Shown: positions 35,342 through 44,024 of the stretch, piece by piece | Numbering within the stretch: the stretch's first letter is position 1 | How the letters are laid out: the number at the start of each line of letters is the position of its first letter | Source: Salsipaludibacter sp963735045 | GTDB lineage: Bacteria; Actinomycetota; Nitriliruptoria; Nitriliruptorales; Nitriliruptoraceae | Assembly (NCBI GenBank): GCA_963735045.1 | Contig: CAVTIZ010000002.1 | Span: 124,001 to 188,000, forward strand | Reading direction: 5' to 3' | DNA length: 64,000 nucleotides | Position numbers and translations under genes: made by a program | The notes under the pieces: generated by a model | What the model was told of the DNA's origin: nothing | What the model saw: only the letters and a program-made list of their open reading frames with translations | Databases searched by the model: none

Positions 35342-37405
35342 ATGGCAACCACCACGGCTCCTCCACAGACCCGTTCGCGCAGCCTGTTGTCGCGACCGAC
35401 GGCGCTGGACGGCCTGAAGGGCTACCTGGCGACGACCGATCACAAGAAGATCGGGATCATGTACTTCTGGGCCGTCCTGCTGTTCTTCACGCTCGCCGGT
35501 GCGGCGTCGTGGGTCATTCGTGCCCAGTTGGCACAGGCCGAGAACACGCTGGTCACCGAGGAGGTCTACAACCAGGCCTTCACGTTGCACGGGCTGACCA
35601 TGGTCTTCCTGGTCGTGATGCCGCTGGGTGCGGCCTTCTTCAACTACCTGATCCCGTTGCAGATCGGGGCCCGGGACGTCGCCTTCCCACGGCTCAACGC
35701 CTTCTCGTGGTGGACGTTCCTGTTCGGTGGCCTGTTCATCTACTCGTCGATCTTCTTCAACGCCATCCCCAGCGGCGGCTGGTTCGGCTACGCCCCGCTG
35801 TCCACCCAGATCCCGGGCGACCACATGGCCTTCTACGCCGTGGGCCTGCAGATCGTGGGCATCGCCTCGCTGTCCGCGGCCGTCAACTTCATCACCACGA
35901 TCCTGAACATGCGGGCACCGGGCATGACCTTCATGCGCATGCCCGTGTTCACGTGGATGTCGTTGATCACCAACTTCCTGCTGCTGTTCGCCCTGCCGAT
36001 CATCGCCGTGGCGCTGTTCATGCTCAACGGCGACGTCGTGTTCGGCACCCAGTTCTTCCAGCCCGGCACCGGCGGTGACCCGATCCTGTGGCAGCACCTG
36101 TTCTGGCTGTTCGGGCACCCCGAGGTCTACATCATGATCCTGCCCGCCATGGGGATCGTGTCGGAGGTCATGCCGACCTTCTCGCGCAAGCCCCTGTTCG
36201 GGTACTCGGCGATGGTGTTCGCCGGTGTCGCGATCGGCTTCATCGGCTTCGGCGTGTGGGCCCACCACATGTTCACGTCGGCCGTGGGCCCCATCGCCCG
36301 GTCCGCCTTCGGGCTGACCACGATGTTCATCGCCGTCCCGACCGGCATCAAGATCTTCAACTGGGTCTTCACGATGTGGGGTGGCAAGGTCAAGTTCAAC
36401 ACGGCCATGCTGTTCTCGGTCGGATTCGTGTCGATGTTCACCATCGGGGGGTTGTCGGGGGTGACGCACGCCATCGTCCCGCACGACGCCCAGCAGACCG
36501 ACACCTACTGGATCGTGGCGCACTTCCACTACGTGCTGTTCGGCGGCGCCCTGTTCGGGCTGGTGTCGGGGATCTACTACTACTTCCCGAAGGTCACCGG
36601 CAAGCTCATGAACGAGTCGCTGGGCAAGTGGCACTTCTGGACCTGGCTGGTCGGGTTCAACCTGACCTTCGGGCCGATGCACATGTCGGGACTGCTCGGG
36701 CAGCCGCGCCGCACCGCCGTGCTGCCGGCCGAACTCGGACCCGACGTGCTGATCTACAACCAGCTGTCCACCGCCGGTGTCGCGGTCCTGACGATCTCGG
36801 CCTCGATCTTCCTGTTCAACCTGGTCCGTTCGCTGCGCTCCGGCGAGGCGTCGGGCGACGACCCGTGGGACGCCCGCACGCTGGAGTGGATGACGGCGTG
36901 CCCGACGCCCTACGTCAACTTCTACGAGATCCCCGAGGTCACGGCGCGTGACGAGTACTGGGAGCGCAAGTACGCCGAGGCCGAGGACGGCACGATCCGT
37001 CCGGTGCCGGTCGGTGCGTCGCAGGACCACCCGCGTGACGGGGACACCGTGGCCAGCGCCGACGGCACCGCGGTCGCCGGCGGGCGCGGCAACGCCACTG
37101 CGTCACCCGACGACATCGCCCTGCCCGAGGACGAGGCGTTGGAGACGACCACCTCCGACGACCACGGCGGGAACCCGGATGCGGCCGACGACGCCGACGG
37201 CCACCACATCCACATGCCCGACCCCTCGTACTGGCCGCTGATGATGTGCATGGGCTTCCTGCCACTGGGCTACGGCCTGACCTTCGCCAACGCGCCCCTG
37301 TTGGTGATCGGTGCGTTGTGGCTGATGATCGGCATGTTCGGCTGGATCCTCGAGCCCGTGGCCGAGGGCGACGACGACTACGACCCGGACGTCGTGCACG
37401 CCTGA
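35342..37405 (+). CDS. ctaD: Cytochrome c oxidase subunit I with C-terminal two-helix extension
   Basis: Catalytic heme-copper subunit that reduces oxygen to water and pumps protons. It shows the CuB site WLFGHPEVYIMILPAMG with the His-Tyr pair, WAHHMFTSA, the K-channel region, and heme ligands in WIVAHFHYVLFG. Twelve helices are followed by an acidic linker (about residues 560-620). Two more helices (YWPLMMCMGFLPLGYGL and LLVIGALWLMIGMFGWIL) then look like a fused small subunit. The length, 687 residues, exceeds the usual 530-570 because of this. An ATG one codon upstream is possible, but 35342 gives better spacing from GGAGA. It is second in the operon after ctaC. Confidence 0.96.
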   Translation: MATTTAPPQTRSRSLLSRPTALDGLKGYLATTDHKKIGIMYFWAVLLFFTLAGAASWVIRAQLAQAENTLVTEEVYNQAFTLHGLTMVFLVVMPLGAAFFNYLIPLQIGARDVAFPRLNAFSWWTFLFGGLFIYSSIFFNAIPSGGWFGYAPLSTQIPGDHMAFYAVGLQIVGIASLSAAVNFITTILNMRAPGMTFMRMPVFTWMSLITNFLLLFALPIIAVALFMLNGDVVFGTQFFQPGTGGDPILWQHLFWLFGHPEVYIMILPAMGIVSEVMPTFSRKPLFGYSAMVFAGVAIGFIGFGVWAHHMFTSAVGPIARSAFGLTTMFIAVPTGIKIFNWVFTMWGGKVKFNTAMLFSVGFVSMFTIGGLSGVTHAIVPHDAQQTDTYWIVAHFHYVLFGGALFGLVSGIYYYFPKVTGKLMNESLGKWHFWTWLVGFNLTFGPMHMSGLLGQPRRTAVLPAELGPDVLIYNQLSTAGVAVLTISASIFLFNLVRSLRSGEASGDDPWDARTLEWMTACPTPYVNFYEIPEVTARDEYWERKYAEAEDGTIRPVPVGASQDHPRDGDTVASADGTAVAGGRGNATASPDDIALPEDEALETTTSDDHGGNPDAADDADGHHIHMPDPSYWPLMMCMGFLPLGYGLTFANAPLLVIGALWLMIGMFGWILEPVAEGDDDYDPDVVHA

Positions 37406-37511
37406 CGACGCCACGCGGCGGGGGGCCATCCGATCGCCCCCGCCGGCACCACGACACCGCACCCGACCACCGGCCCACCGCGCGGCCACCACGACACGCA
37501 AGGAGGCGCAC

Positions 37512-38093
37512 GTGTCCGCAGCCGTCGACGAGACCTCACTCGGGGTCGACAACCGCAAGCTGGGGATGTGGGTGTTCCTGGGCTCCGAGTTCATGTTCTT
37601 CGGGGCCTTCATCACCGCCTACCTGCTGTACCTGAACACCACCGCGGGCGGCCCCGGTGGCGAGTTGTTCGACATCGTCTACACGTCGGTCAGCTCGTTC
37701 GTGCTGCTGATGAGCTCGCTGACGATGGTGCTGGCCCACCACGCCCACGTCGAGGGCGACATGCGGCGCATGCGGCTGTGGCTGCTCGCGACGGCCTTCC
37801 AGGGGCTGGTGTTCGTGGGTGGACAGGCCTACGAGTTCACCAAGTTCGTCAACGAGGGCCTGGTCCCCACCGGCAGCCCGTTCGCGTCGTCCTTCTTCGT
37901 GCTGACCGGGTTCCACGGTCTGCACGTGACCGTTGGCATCATCCTGCTGCTGGGGCTGTGGAGCTACACCCGGACCGGCAAGGTGAAGTCGGACCAGCCG
38001 CTCAAGACCGAGATCATCGGGCTGTACTGGCACTTCGTCGACATCATCTGGGTGATCATCTTCGTGGTGGTCTACCTGATCCCCTGGGGCTGA
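37512..38093 (+). CDS. ctaE: Cytochrome c oxidase subunit III
   Basis: Membrane subunit of 193 residues with five helices, the common bacterial short form that lacks the first two helices of the mitochondrial protein. Conserved pieces are LGMWVFLGSEFMFFGAFITAYL, SSFFVLTGFHGLHVTVGII and IIGLYWHFVDIIWVIIF. It stabilises the catalytic subunit and helps proton uptake. AAGGAGG lies 6 bases ahead of the GTG at 37512. It follows ctaD by 106 bases, a gap with no hairpin of note. Confidence 0.95.
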   Translation: MSAAVDETSLGVDNRKLGMWVFLGSEFMFFGAFITAYLLYLNTTAGGPGGELFDIVYTSVSSFVLLMSSLTMVLAHHAHVEGDMRRMRLWLLATAFQGLVFVGGQAYEFTKFVNEGLVPTGSPFASSFFVLTGFHGLHVTVGIILLLGLWSYTRTGKVKSDQPLKTEIIGLYWHFVDIIWVIIFVVVYLIPWG

Positions 38094-38154
38094 CCGCTCC
38101 GCACACGCCCCACCTGTCCCCACGCCGCACCCGCGCCGACCCGAAGGCGACCCC

Positions 38155-38493
38155 ATGGCAGACGCCACCGCCACCGAGGCCCCGACCACGGACACCCACG
38201 ACGGCCACCAGCCGACCGTGGCCGAGTACGTCCAGATCGCCGGCGTCCTGTTCGTGCTGACCGCCATGGAGTTCTCGACCTACTTCATCGAGTTCGGACC
38301 GCTCCACATCCCGCTGCTGCTGCTCCTCATGGGCATCAAGTTCGCCCTGGTCGTCGGCGTCTTCATGCACCTGAAGTACGACACCCACGTGTACCGCCGC
38401 CTGTTGTTGACCGGGTTGATCGGCGCGGTGACCCTGTACGGGATCGCCATGCTCACCTTGCTGGAGTTCCCGGCCGGTGCCGGGCTGGCCTGA
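38155..38493 (+). CDS. Cytochrome c oxidase subunit IV (prokaryotic type)
   Basis: Small membrane protein of 112 residues with three helices, matching the prokaryotic COX4-like family that follows ctaE in many caa3 operons. The N-terminus is hydrophilic (about 22 residues with several Thr and Asp), then EYVQIAGVLFVLTAMEFS, LLLLLMGIKFALVVGVFMHLKYD and a last helix. The motif FMHLKYD, with His and Lys at the membrane face, is typical of the family. Because ctaD already carries a two-helix tail, the enzyme may have two small-subunit elements. Confidence 0.87.
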   Translation: MADATATEAPTTDTHDGHQPTVAEYVQIAGVLFVLTAMEFSTYFIEFGPLHIPLLLLLMGIKFALVVGVFMHLKYDTHVYRRLLLTGLIGAVTLYGIAMLTLLEFPAGAGLA

Positions 38494-38503
38494 GCGTGCT
38501 CAC

Positions 38504-39367
38504 ATGATGGACTTCACCCTCGGCGGCATCGACATCCAGGCAGGTTTCCCCCTGGACGTCACGGTGCTGTCCATCGGCCTGCTGGTCGGCTACTGGGGAT
38601 TGATCCGTCGCCACGGCGAGCTGATGGCGGCCCCGGGCCGCCCGGCCGTCACCCGACGCGAGGTGTCGTTCTTCGTGGCTGGGGTGGGGCTGTTCTGGCT
38701 GTCCGACGGGTGGCCGTTGACCGCCATGGCCGACCGGATGTTCAGCTTCCACATGATCCAGCACGTGCTGCAGGCGTTCGTGATCCCGCCGCTGTTGCTG
38801 CTGGGCCTGCCGGAGTGGATGGGCGACGTCCTGTTGCGCAACGACCGCGTGCGGTCGGTCGTGCGCACGTTGTCCCGACCGCTGGTGGCCGGGATCCTGT
38901 TCAACCTGGTGTTCCTGGTCACCCACCTGCCGGCCGTGGTGGCCCTGCAGTTGGACAACGACCTGTTCCACGCAGCTGACCACCTGGTGCTGATCGGCTC
39001 CGCCACCCTGATGTGGATTCCCGTGTTCAGTCCGTTCCCCGAGATCCTGCCGAGGATCCAGCCGCTGGGCCAGATGCTGTACCTGTTCATGATGACGCTG
39101 CTGCCGACCATCCCGTCGGCGTTCCTGCTGTTCGGGGACGTCCCCCTGTACCCGGTGTACGCCAGCGTCGAGCAGCCGTGGTCGCTGACGCTGATCGACG
39201 ACATGCGCATCGGTGGCCTGATCATGAAGCTGGGCGGTGGGTTCCTGTTGTGGGGCGTCATCGCCGTCAAGTTCTTCCGCTGGGCCGCCGTCGACGAACA
39301 GGCCGACCGGGACGCCCGAGCAGCACGCACCACCGTGACGACCCACCCGACCGAGGGACCGGCATGA
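38504..39367 (+). CDS. ctaG: Cytochrome c oxidase assembly factor CtaG (Caa3_CtaG family)
   Basis: Seven-helix membrane protein of 287 residues involved in maturing caa3 oxidase, probably at the copper-delivery step. Family landmarks are LSDGWPLTAMADRMFSFHMI, QHVLQAFVIPPLLLLGLP, LVTHLPAVVALQLDND, HAADHLVLIGSATLMWIPV and YPVYASVEQPW. Several His on the outer side are candidates for copper binding. It starts at one of two adjacent ATGs (38504 or 38507). Its stop overlaps the ATG of the cupredoxin gene as ATGA, tying the two genes together. The name ctaG is shared with an unrelated Cox11-type protein; this is the Bacillus-type family. Confidence 0.9.
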   Translation: MMDFTLGGIDIQAGFPLDVTVLSIGLLVGYWGLIRRHGELMAAPGRPAVTRREVSFFVAGVGLFWLSDGWPLTAMADRMFSFHMIQHVLQAFVIPPLLLLGLPEWMGDVLLRNDRVRSVVRTLSRPLVAGILFNLVFLVTHLPAVVALQLDNDLFHAADHLVLIGSATLMWIPVFSPFPEILPRIQPLGQMLYLFMMTLLPTIPSAFLLFGDVPLYPVYASVEQPWSLTLIDDMRIGGLIMKLGGGFLLWGVIAVKFFRWAAVDEQADRDARAARTTVTTHPTEGPA

Positions 39368-40116
39368 ACGACGACTTCCGCAACCGCGCCTTCCTGCCCG
39401 TGGTCATCCCCCTGGGCATCCTGGTGGTGGTGGGCGCCGGCATCGGCCTGTACTGGTGGTTGTTGTCGTACAACACCCGCGAAGGCGCGTTCGTGCTCGC
39501 CATGGTCGCCGCCGCCGGGATCCTGCTGGCGATCACGCTCGCGGCTTCCCAGGACTCGCTGTCGCGCACCAAGAAGTTCGGCGTCGCGCTGGCCGGGATG
39601 GGTCCGATCCTGATCGGCGCGGTCATCGCCGCCGGCGCCCTCGGGCTGGACCCGGCCCTGCTCAACATCAACGCCGAGCCCGAGGAGCCGTCGCTGCTGT
39701 TGCCGGCCGTCGACCCGGACGCGCCCGTCATGGCGGCGGTGGACCTCAACTCGTTCTGCCTGCCCAGCGGCGGTGGCTGTGAGGAGACCAAGGAGTGGGC
39801 CATCGAGTCCACCGAGGACATCGCGGAGATGTTCACCTACACCTTCGACAACCAGCACGCGGGCGTCGAGCACAACCTCGAACTGTTCAACCTGCCCGAG
39901 GAGGGTGCATTCGGGGCGGCGGTCAACCAGTTGGGCACGGAGCCGCTGACGCCGACCGAGCCCGAGACCTTCCCCGGTGTCGAGACCCGGTCCTACGAAT
40001 TCGAGTGGCAGCCCGCCGAGGAGGGTGGTGAACCGGTCGTCCCCGAGCAGTTCTACTTCGTGTGCACCGTCCACCCCAGCACCATGTGGGGCGTGGGCAC
40101 CATCGGCGAGGGCTGA
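39364..40116 (+). CDS. Membrane-anchored cupredoxin-like protein
   Basis: 250 residues, coupled to ctaG by ATGA. Three helices in the first 100 residues anchor it. The outer domain has type 1 copper ligands in a plausible pattern: His in VEHNLELFN near residue 165, then Cys, His and Met in FVCTVHPSTMWG near the C-terminus (C-x2-H-x3-M). That matches plastocyanin/azurin-type sites. An extra Cys pair (SFCLPSGGGCEE) may form a disulfide. In this operon the protein could carry electrons to the oxidase or deliver copper during CuA/CuB assembly. Which of these applies is inference; the cupredoxin fold call is well supported. Confidence 0.82.
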   Translation: MNDDFRNRAFLPVVIPLGILVVVGAGIGLYWWLLSYNTREGAFVLAMVAAAGILLAITLAASQDSLSRTKKFGVALAGMGPILIGAVIAAGALGLDPALLNINAEPEEPSLLLPAVDPDAPVMAAVDLNSFCLPSGGGCEETKEWAIESTEDIAEMFTYTFDNQHAGVEHNLELFNLPEEGAFGAAVNQLGTEPLTPTEPETFPGVETRSYEFEWQPAEEGGEPVVPEQFYFVCTVHPSTMWGVGTIGEG

Positions 40117-40139
40117 GCGACCGAGGCACCGTGCCACCT

Positions 40140-40163
40140 GGCCCCGGCCGTCGTGCCGGGGCC
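40140..40163. terminator. Hairpin ending the oxidase operon
   Basis: GGCCCCGGC (40140-40148) pairs with GCCGGGGCC (40155-40163) across a 6-base loop. It sits between the cupredoxin stop at 40116 and the convergent wall-binding gene ending at 40203, so it may serve both. Confidence 0.6.
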
Positions 40164-40202
40164 TGCGCATGCCCGAGCCCCTGGTCCGGCGATCGCGCCG
40201 GG

Positions 40203-42293
40203 TCAGCCGCGCGGGGCGTCCGCGACGGTGCCCGCCCCGCCGGTCTCGGCCACCTGGTCCATCGGCGACGGCCCGTCCCGTTCGTCCGTCGGCGAGGTGT
40301 CGTCGAGGATCGGGGCCTGCTGTGCCGCCCCCGCGGTGGTGGCCGGCCCGGCGCCGGCTCCCGGGGTCAGGTACCACGACACCGCCTGGACGGTCCGGCT
40401 GGGCACGACGCTGTCGCCGCCCAGCGCCGTGACCCGGTCGTGGCGTGACGACAGGCCGCGGAGCAGCGCGGGGAACTCCTCGTCGCGCCACGGCGGCTCG
40501 GTCGTGTCGATGTGGGGGGGCGCGACCAGCAGCGTGGCGTCGAGGCGGCCGGCCAATGCACCGGCCGCGAGCCCGTCGGGGAAGTTACGGCCGGTCACGA
40601 CCAGCACGTCCGGTCCGCCCCCCGGTTCCTGGGCGACGATGTCGGCCGAGGTCAGGTAGCGGTTGGAGCCCCACCAGCGCCGGACCGTCAACCCCAGGTC
40701 GCGCAGGTCGTCGGCCTGGGTCGAGGACACTCCGGCGACACCGCCCACGAGGATCACCTCGTCGATGTCGAGGTCGCGGATGGCCTGCACGGTGGCCGGA
40801 TGCAGCCCGCTGGACGAGACCCCGAGCACCGGTGCAACGCGGTCCTGGGTGGCACGCCGTGCCGCCACGCCGCTGATGGCCATCGCGTCCGCCCACGTGT
40901 CGCCGCTGCCGCGAGCCCGCACGATGAAGGCGGTGCCCGAGCCACGGTCGGACGACTGCTCGGCGACTCGCGCCATCGTGGCGAAGCGGTTGGAGCCCGC
41001 CACGCGGACGACGTCGTCGACCCCGGCCTGCGACAGGTCGTCGACGACCGTGGGCGACAGGGCCGCGACGCCACCCAGGACGAAGGCGCGCCCGGCCCCC
41101 AGGCGTGCGACCTCGTCGGCGGTCTGGGCGGCCAGGCCGTCCGACCCCGTCAGCAGCAGCGGTGCGCGGTACCGCCCGGCCAGCGCCACCCCGCCAAGGG
41201 CGTCGACGGGGTCGTCGGCACGGGCGACCACGACGGTGTCGGCGCCGTCGGGCCAGCCGGCCCGGGACGCCGCCACGGCGGTCTCCACCCGGTTGCGGCC
41301 GGCCAGCCGGGTGCGGAAGCCGGCGGTGTAGCGCACGTCCAGGTAGTTGGCCGGCAGTCCGAAGGTGCTCCGGACGCGGTCCTCGCGGGTGGTCGTCGAG
41401 GTCACCTCGCGACCCCGCGTGTCCCAGCCGGTCACGGCGACCTGGCGGGCGCGGCCCTGCGACGTGCGCTGGCTCACCCGGACGTCGGCCAGCACCGTCA
41501 TGTCGTGGTCGGCGGCGAGCGCGCCGGCGGACCGGTCCCGGATCCAGCGGTGCAGGGAGTTGGCCGAGGCCGAGGCCTGCTCCCATCGCGACACGTCCTG
41601 GGCCGTGACGTAGGACACGTTGGGTGAGCCCCAGGCCTCCTGGAGGTCCTGGCTGACGCCGCCGTGCGACGACGAGTAGAAGGCCGTGATGGCACGACCA
41701 CCCCCGTCCACCAGGATCTGGCCCGCCGTGGCGGTGACGGCGTTGCGCCAGCGCGTCCAGTTCGACCCGGGGATCAGCTGCAGGTGGCTGCCGCGGTAGA
41801 CCTGGTGGCGTTGCGAGTCGTAGAGCGTGCAGGTGCAGCCGGACTGGGACCCCGAGACCGCCTCGGCGAAGGTGCGCCCCGCGATCGCCTGGGCACGCAG
41901 GGCCGCCGTCGCCCACCAGTAGGGCATCTCCGACAGGCCGAGGAGGTAGTCCTCCATGCCGATGTCGACCACGTGCTCGACCCGGCCCGCGGTCTGGCGC
42001 GACACCTCGACGCGCATCGTCCCGCGGTCGTAGACCCCCGTCGCCCCGGCGACCTCCAGACGGCGTCCCGACGGGTCGAGCGCGGCCGTCACGGTGGTGG
42101 CACCGGCGCTGGACTGGGTCCAGGTGGTGCCGCCCTCGAAGGCGAAGCGCGCACGGCCACCCACCATGGTGATCCGCAGGTCGCGCCCCGGTGCGAGCGT
42201 GCCGATGGTGGCCTGGCCACGGACGAAGGCCACGGCCGTCGTTCCGTCGTTGGTGATCGTGGACGACGACACGGTCGTCGACGAGCCGATCAA
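40203..42293 (-). CDS. SpoIID/cwb2 protein, long C-terminal open frame
   Basis: The main open part of the wall-binding gene, about 696 residues. It begins at the break and includes most of the SpoIID/LytB domain (about residues 60-330) and three cwb2 repeats (about 335-640: GADTVVVARADDPVDALGGV, RVAGSNRFATMARVAEQ, VILVGGVAGVSSTQADDL). A Pro/Thr-rich tail follows. On its own it lacks a signal peptide, so this frame alone would not give an exported protein. That supports the view that the break near 42291 is either a lesion or a sequencing insertion. It is convergent with the oxidase operon. Confidence 0.7.
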   Translation of the reverse strand: MIGSSTTVSSSTITNDGTTAVAFVRGQATIGTLAPGRDLRITMVGGRARFAFEGGTTWTQSSAGATTVTAALDPSGRRLEVAGATGVYDRGTMRVEVSRQTAGRVEHVVDIGMEDYLLGLSEMPYWWATAALRAQAIAGRTFAEAVSGSQSGCTCTLYDSQRHQVYRGSHLQLIPGSNWTRWRNAVTATAGQILVDGGGRAITAFYSSSHGGVSQDLQEAWGSPNVSYVTAQDVSRWEQASASANSLHRWIRDRSAGALAADHDMTVLADVRVSQRTSQGRARQVAVTGWDTRGREVTSTTTREDRVRSTFGLPANYLDVRYTAGFRTRLAGRNRVETAVAASRAGWPDGADTVVVARADDPVDALGGVALAGRYRAPLLLTGSDGLAAQTADEVARLGAGRAFVLGGVAALSPTVVDDLSQAGVDDVVRVAGSNRFATMARVAEQSSDRGSGTAFIVRARGSGDTWADAMAISGVAARRATQDRVAPVLGVSSSGLHPATVQAIRDLDIDEVILVGGVAGVSSTQADDLRDLGLTVRRWWGSNRYLTSADIVAQEPGGGPDVLVVTGRNFPDGLAAGALAGRLDATLLVAPPHIDTTEPPWRDEEFPALLRGLSSRHDRVTALGGDSVVPSRTVQAVSWYLTPGAGAGPATTAGAAQQAPILDDTSPTDERDGPSPMDQVAETGGAGTVADAPRG

Positions 42294-42624
42294 GCAGCCC
42301 GACCCGCAGCGACGTCAGGTCCGAGCGGGTGACCAGGTCGGTGGTGGGGTAGGCGGTGGCGAGGATGGCCTCATGGCCGCAGCCCAGGTCGGCCGCACCC
42401 TTGGCGGCGTACTGGCTCATGCCGAGGCCGTGCCCGAACCCCCCGCCGGTGAAGGACACGGTCCCGGGGACGCGATGGGGCCGGTCGAGCGGCTGCGGCG
42501 ACGTCGCAGCGGGGGAGGGGCAGGCGGCGTCAGCCATGGTGGGCACGGCGACGGCCCCGAGTGCGACCACGAGGGTGAGGACCACGACGCGAACACGCAC
42601 GACAATTCCAACACGAGGCAACAC
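40203..42624 (-). pseudogene. SpoIID/LytB-type protein with cell-wall-binding type 2 repeats, frame broken once
   Basis: The first 110 residues lie in one frame and the rest in another; joining them restores one protein of 806 residues. The interval is 2422 bases and becomes 807 codons after removing one base near 42291 (coding strand CTGCTT-G-ATCGGC). The reconstructed protein has a signal peptide (VVVLTLVVALGAVAVP), an SpoIID/LytB domain with FTGGGFGHGLGMSQYAAKG and YLLGLSEMPYWWATAALRAQA, then three cwb2-type repeats such as RLAGRNRVETAVAASRAGW. SpoIID relatives remodel peptidoglycan glycan strands, and cwb2 repeats attach proteins to wall polymers. A GTG 10 codons downstream of 42624 is an alternative start. 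Confidence 0.78.
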
Positions 42625-42749
42625 CGAGACACTCTAGCGTCAGCGCGTCGGGGCCCGCGGCGGCCGTGGACGTCCGCCCCGGTCGTCCGTCGGGTCGCCC
42701 AGCCGCCGTGGTCCGCCATGTTCGGCGGCCCTCGGCGACGCGGTCCACG

Positions 42750-43766
42750 TCACGCGACGGCGTCGACGGCGGCGGCGACGAACACCAGCGCCAGGAAGAC
42801 CGTGGAGTAGTGGAACAACCGCATCGCCGCGGTGACCGTGCGCAGCGCGCGGAGGCGGTGGGCGAGCACCAGCCACCCGGCCGTCAGCAGCACCGCCGGG
42901 ACGGTGAACCACGGCCCGGCCGGCGCACCGCCGACGTAGGCGAGCACCAGGGCCGCCAGCAGCCAGCTGTTGAGCAGGATCTGGCGCGTGGTCTCGTCGT
43001 TGCCCCAGCTCACCGGCATCATGGGCAGGTCCGCTCGCGCGTAGTCCTCGCGATACTTCATCGCCAGCGCCCAGAAGTGCGGTGGCTGCCACCAGAACAG
43101 GATGCCGAACAGCAGCCATGGCCGCGGGTCGTCGAAGCCCACCCCGGTGGCGGCCCAGCCGGTCAGGACCGGCATGCATCCGGCGATGCCGCCGATCACG
43201 ACCGCCTGCGGCGTGCGTCGCTTGAGCAGCATCGTGTACACGAACACGTAGAACAGCAACCCGAAGGTGGCCAGGGCCGCCGCGGCCAGGTTGACGGCGA
43301 GGGCCAGGTACGCGAAGCCGAGGATTCCCAGCACCACCCCCAGCCCCAACGCCTGGCCGGGATCGATCGTCCCGTTGGCGGTGGGGCGCTGCGACGTGCG
43401 CGCCATCCGGGCGTCGATGTCCCGGTCCCACCAGTTGTTGATCGCGTTGGCCCCACCGGCCGACAGGGCGCCCCCGACGACGGTGTTGACCACCAGCGCC
43501 CAACCCGGCCAGCCGCCTGCGGCCACGACCATGGTGGGAACGGTCGTCACCAGCAGCAGTTCGATGATGCGGGGCTTGGTGACCGCGACCCAGGCCCACA
43601 CCCGCGCCCGACGCCCTCCGGTGTCGTCCCGCGTCGTGCCCAGCGGGGCGTGGAGGGGGCCGACGTCGGCGACCTCGTCGACGTCGGGGGCCTCGGTGGT
43701 CGCGCCGCGCGCCGCCGACGCCACGACCGGGCGTGTGGCGGGACGATCGGTCGACGAGGCGCTCAT
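42750..43766 (-). CDS. ctaB: Protoheme IX farnesyltransferase (heme o synthase)
   Basis: Membrane prenyltransferase of 338 residues that converts heme b to heme o, the first step to heme a. The UbiA-family motifs are clear: NAINNWWDRDIDARMARTSQRP (the N-x3-D-x3-D prenyl-diphosphate site) and YREDYARADLPMMPV. KPRIIELLLVTTVPTM marks the first helix and PPHFWALAMKYR a conserved cytoplasmic loop. An N-terminal hydrophilic lead of about 55 residues precedes the first helix, longer than usual. It is divergent from ctaA across 258 bases, so the pair probably share control with the oxidase operon 2.6 kb away. Confidence 0.95.
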   Translation of the reverse strand: MSASSTDRPATRPVVASAARGATTEAPDVDEVADVGPLHAPLGTTRDDTGGRRARVWAWVAVTKPRIIELLLVTTVPTMVVAAGGWPGWALVVNTVVGGALSAGGANAINNWWDRDIDARMARTSQRPTANGTIDPGQALGLGVVLGILGFAYLALAVNLAAAALATFGLLFYVFVYTMLLKRRTPQAVVIGGIAGCMPVLTGWAATGVGFDDPRPWLLFGILFWWQPPHFWALAMKYREDYARADLPMMPVSWGNDETTRQILLNSWLLAALVLAYVGGAPAGPWFTVPAVLLTAGWLVLAHRLRALRTVTAAMRLFHYSTVFLALVFVAAAVDAVA

Positions 43767-44024
43767 GGCCAGCAGGCTCCCGGACGGTGGTCGGCGTCGC
43801 GGCGAGGCGCGGCCGGTCGGTTCCCGCGAGTCCATCACGGGCGGGCCGGGGGCCGACGGCGTCATGCCGGGCGGGGGATCGGGGTGTCGAGGGTAGGCCC
43901 GCCGGCGACGGACGGCGACCCGCCACCGCGTGGCGCACGGTGGTGGGGAAGGGCCCGAGCCGGTGAGGTGGTCGGGTGCCACCACGACACCGGGCACGGC
44001 CCCTGCCGACGTACCCTGCTGGCC

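Noticed and set aside
35138..37030. 630-codon minus-strand frame
   Set aside because: Antisense to ctaD, which carries unmistakable oxidase motifs.
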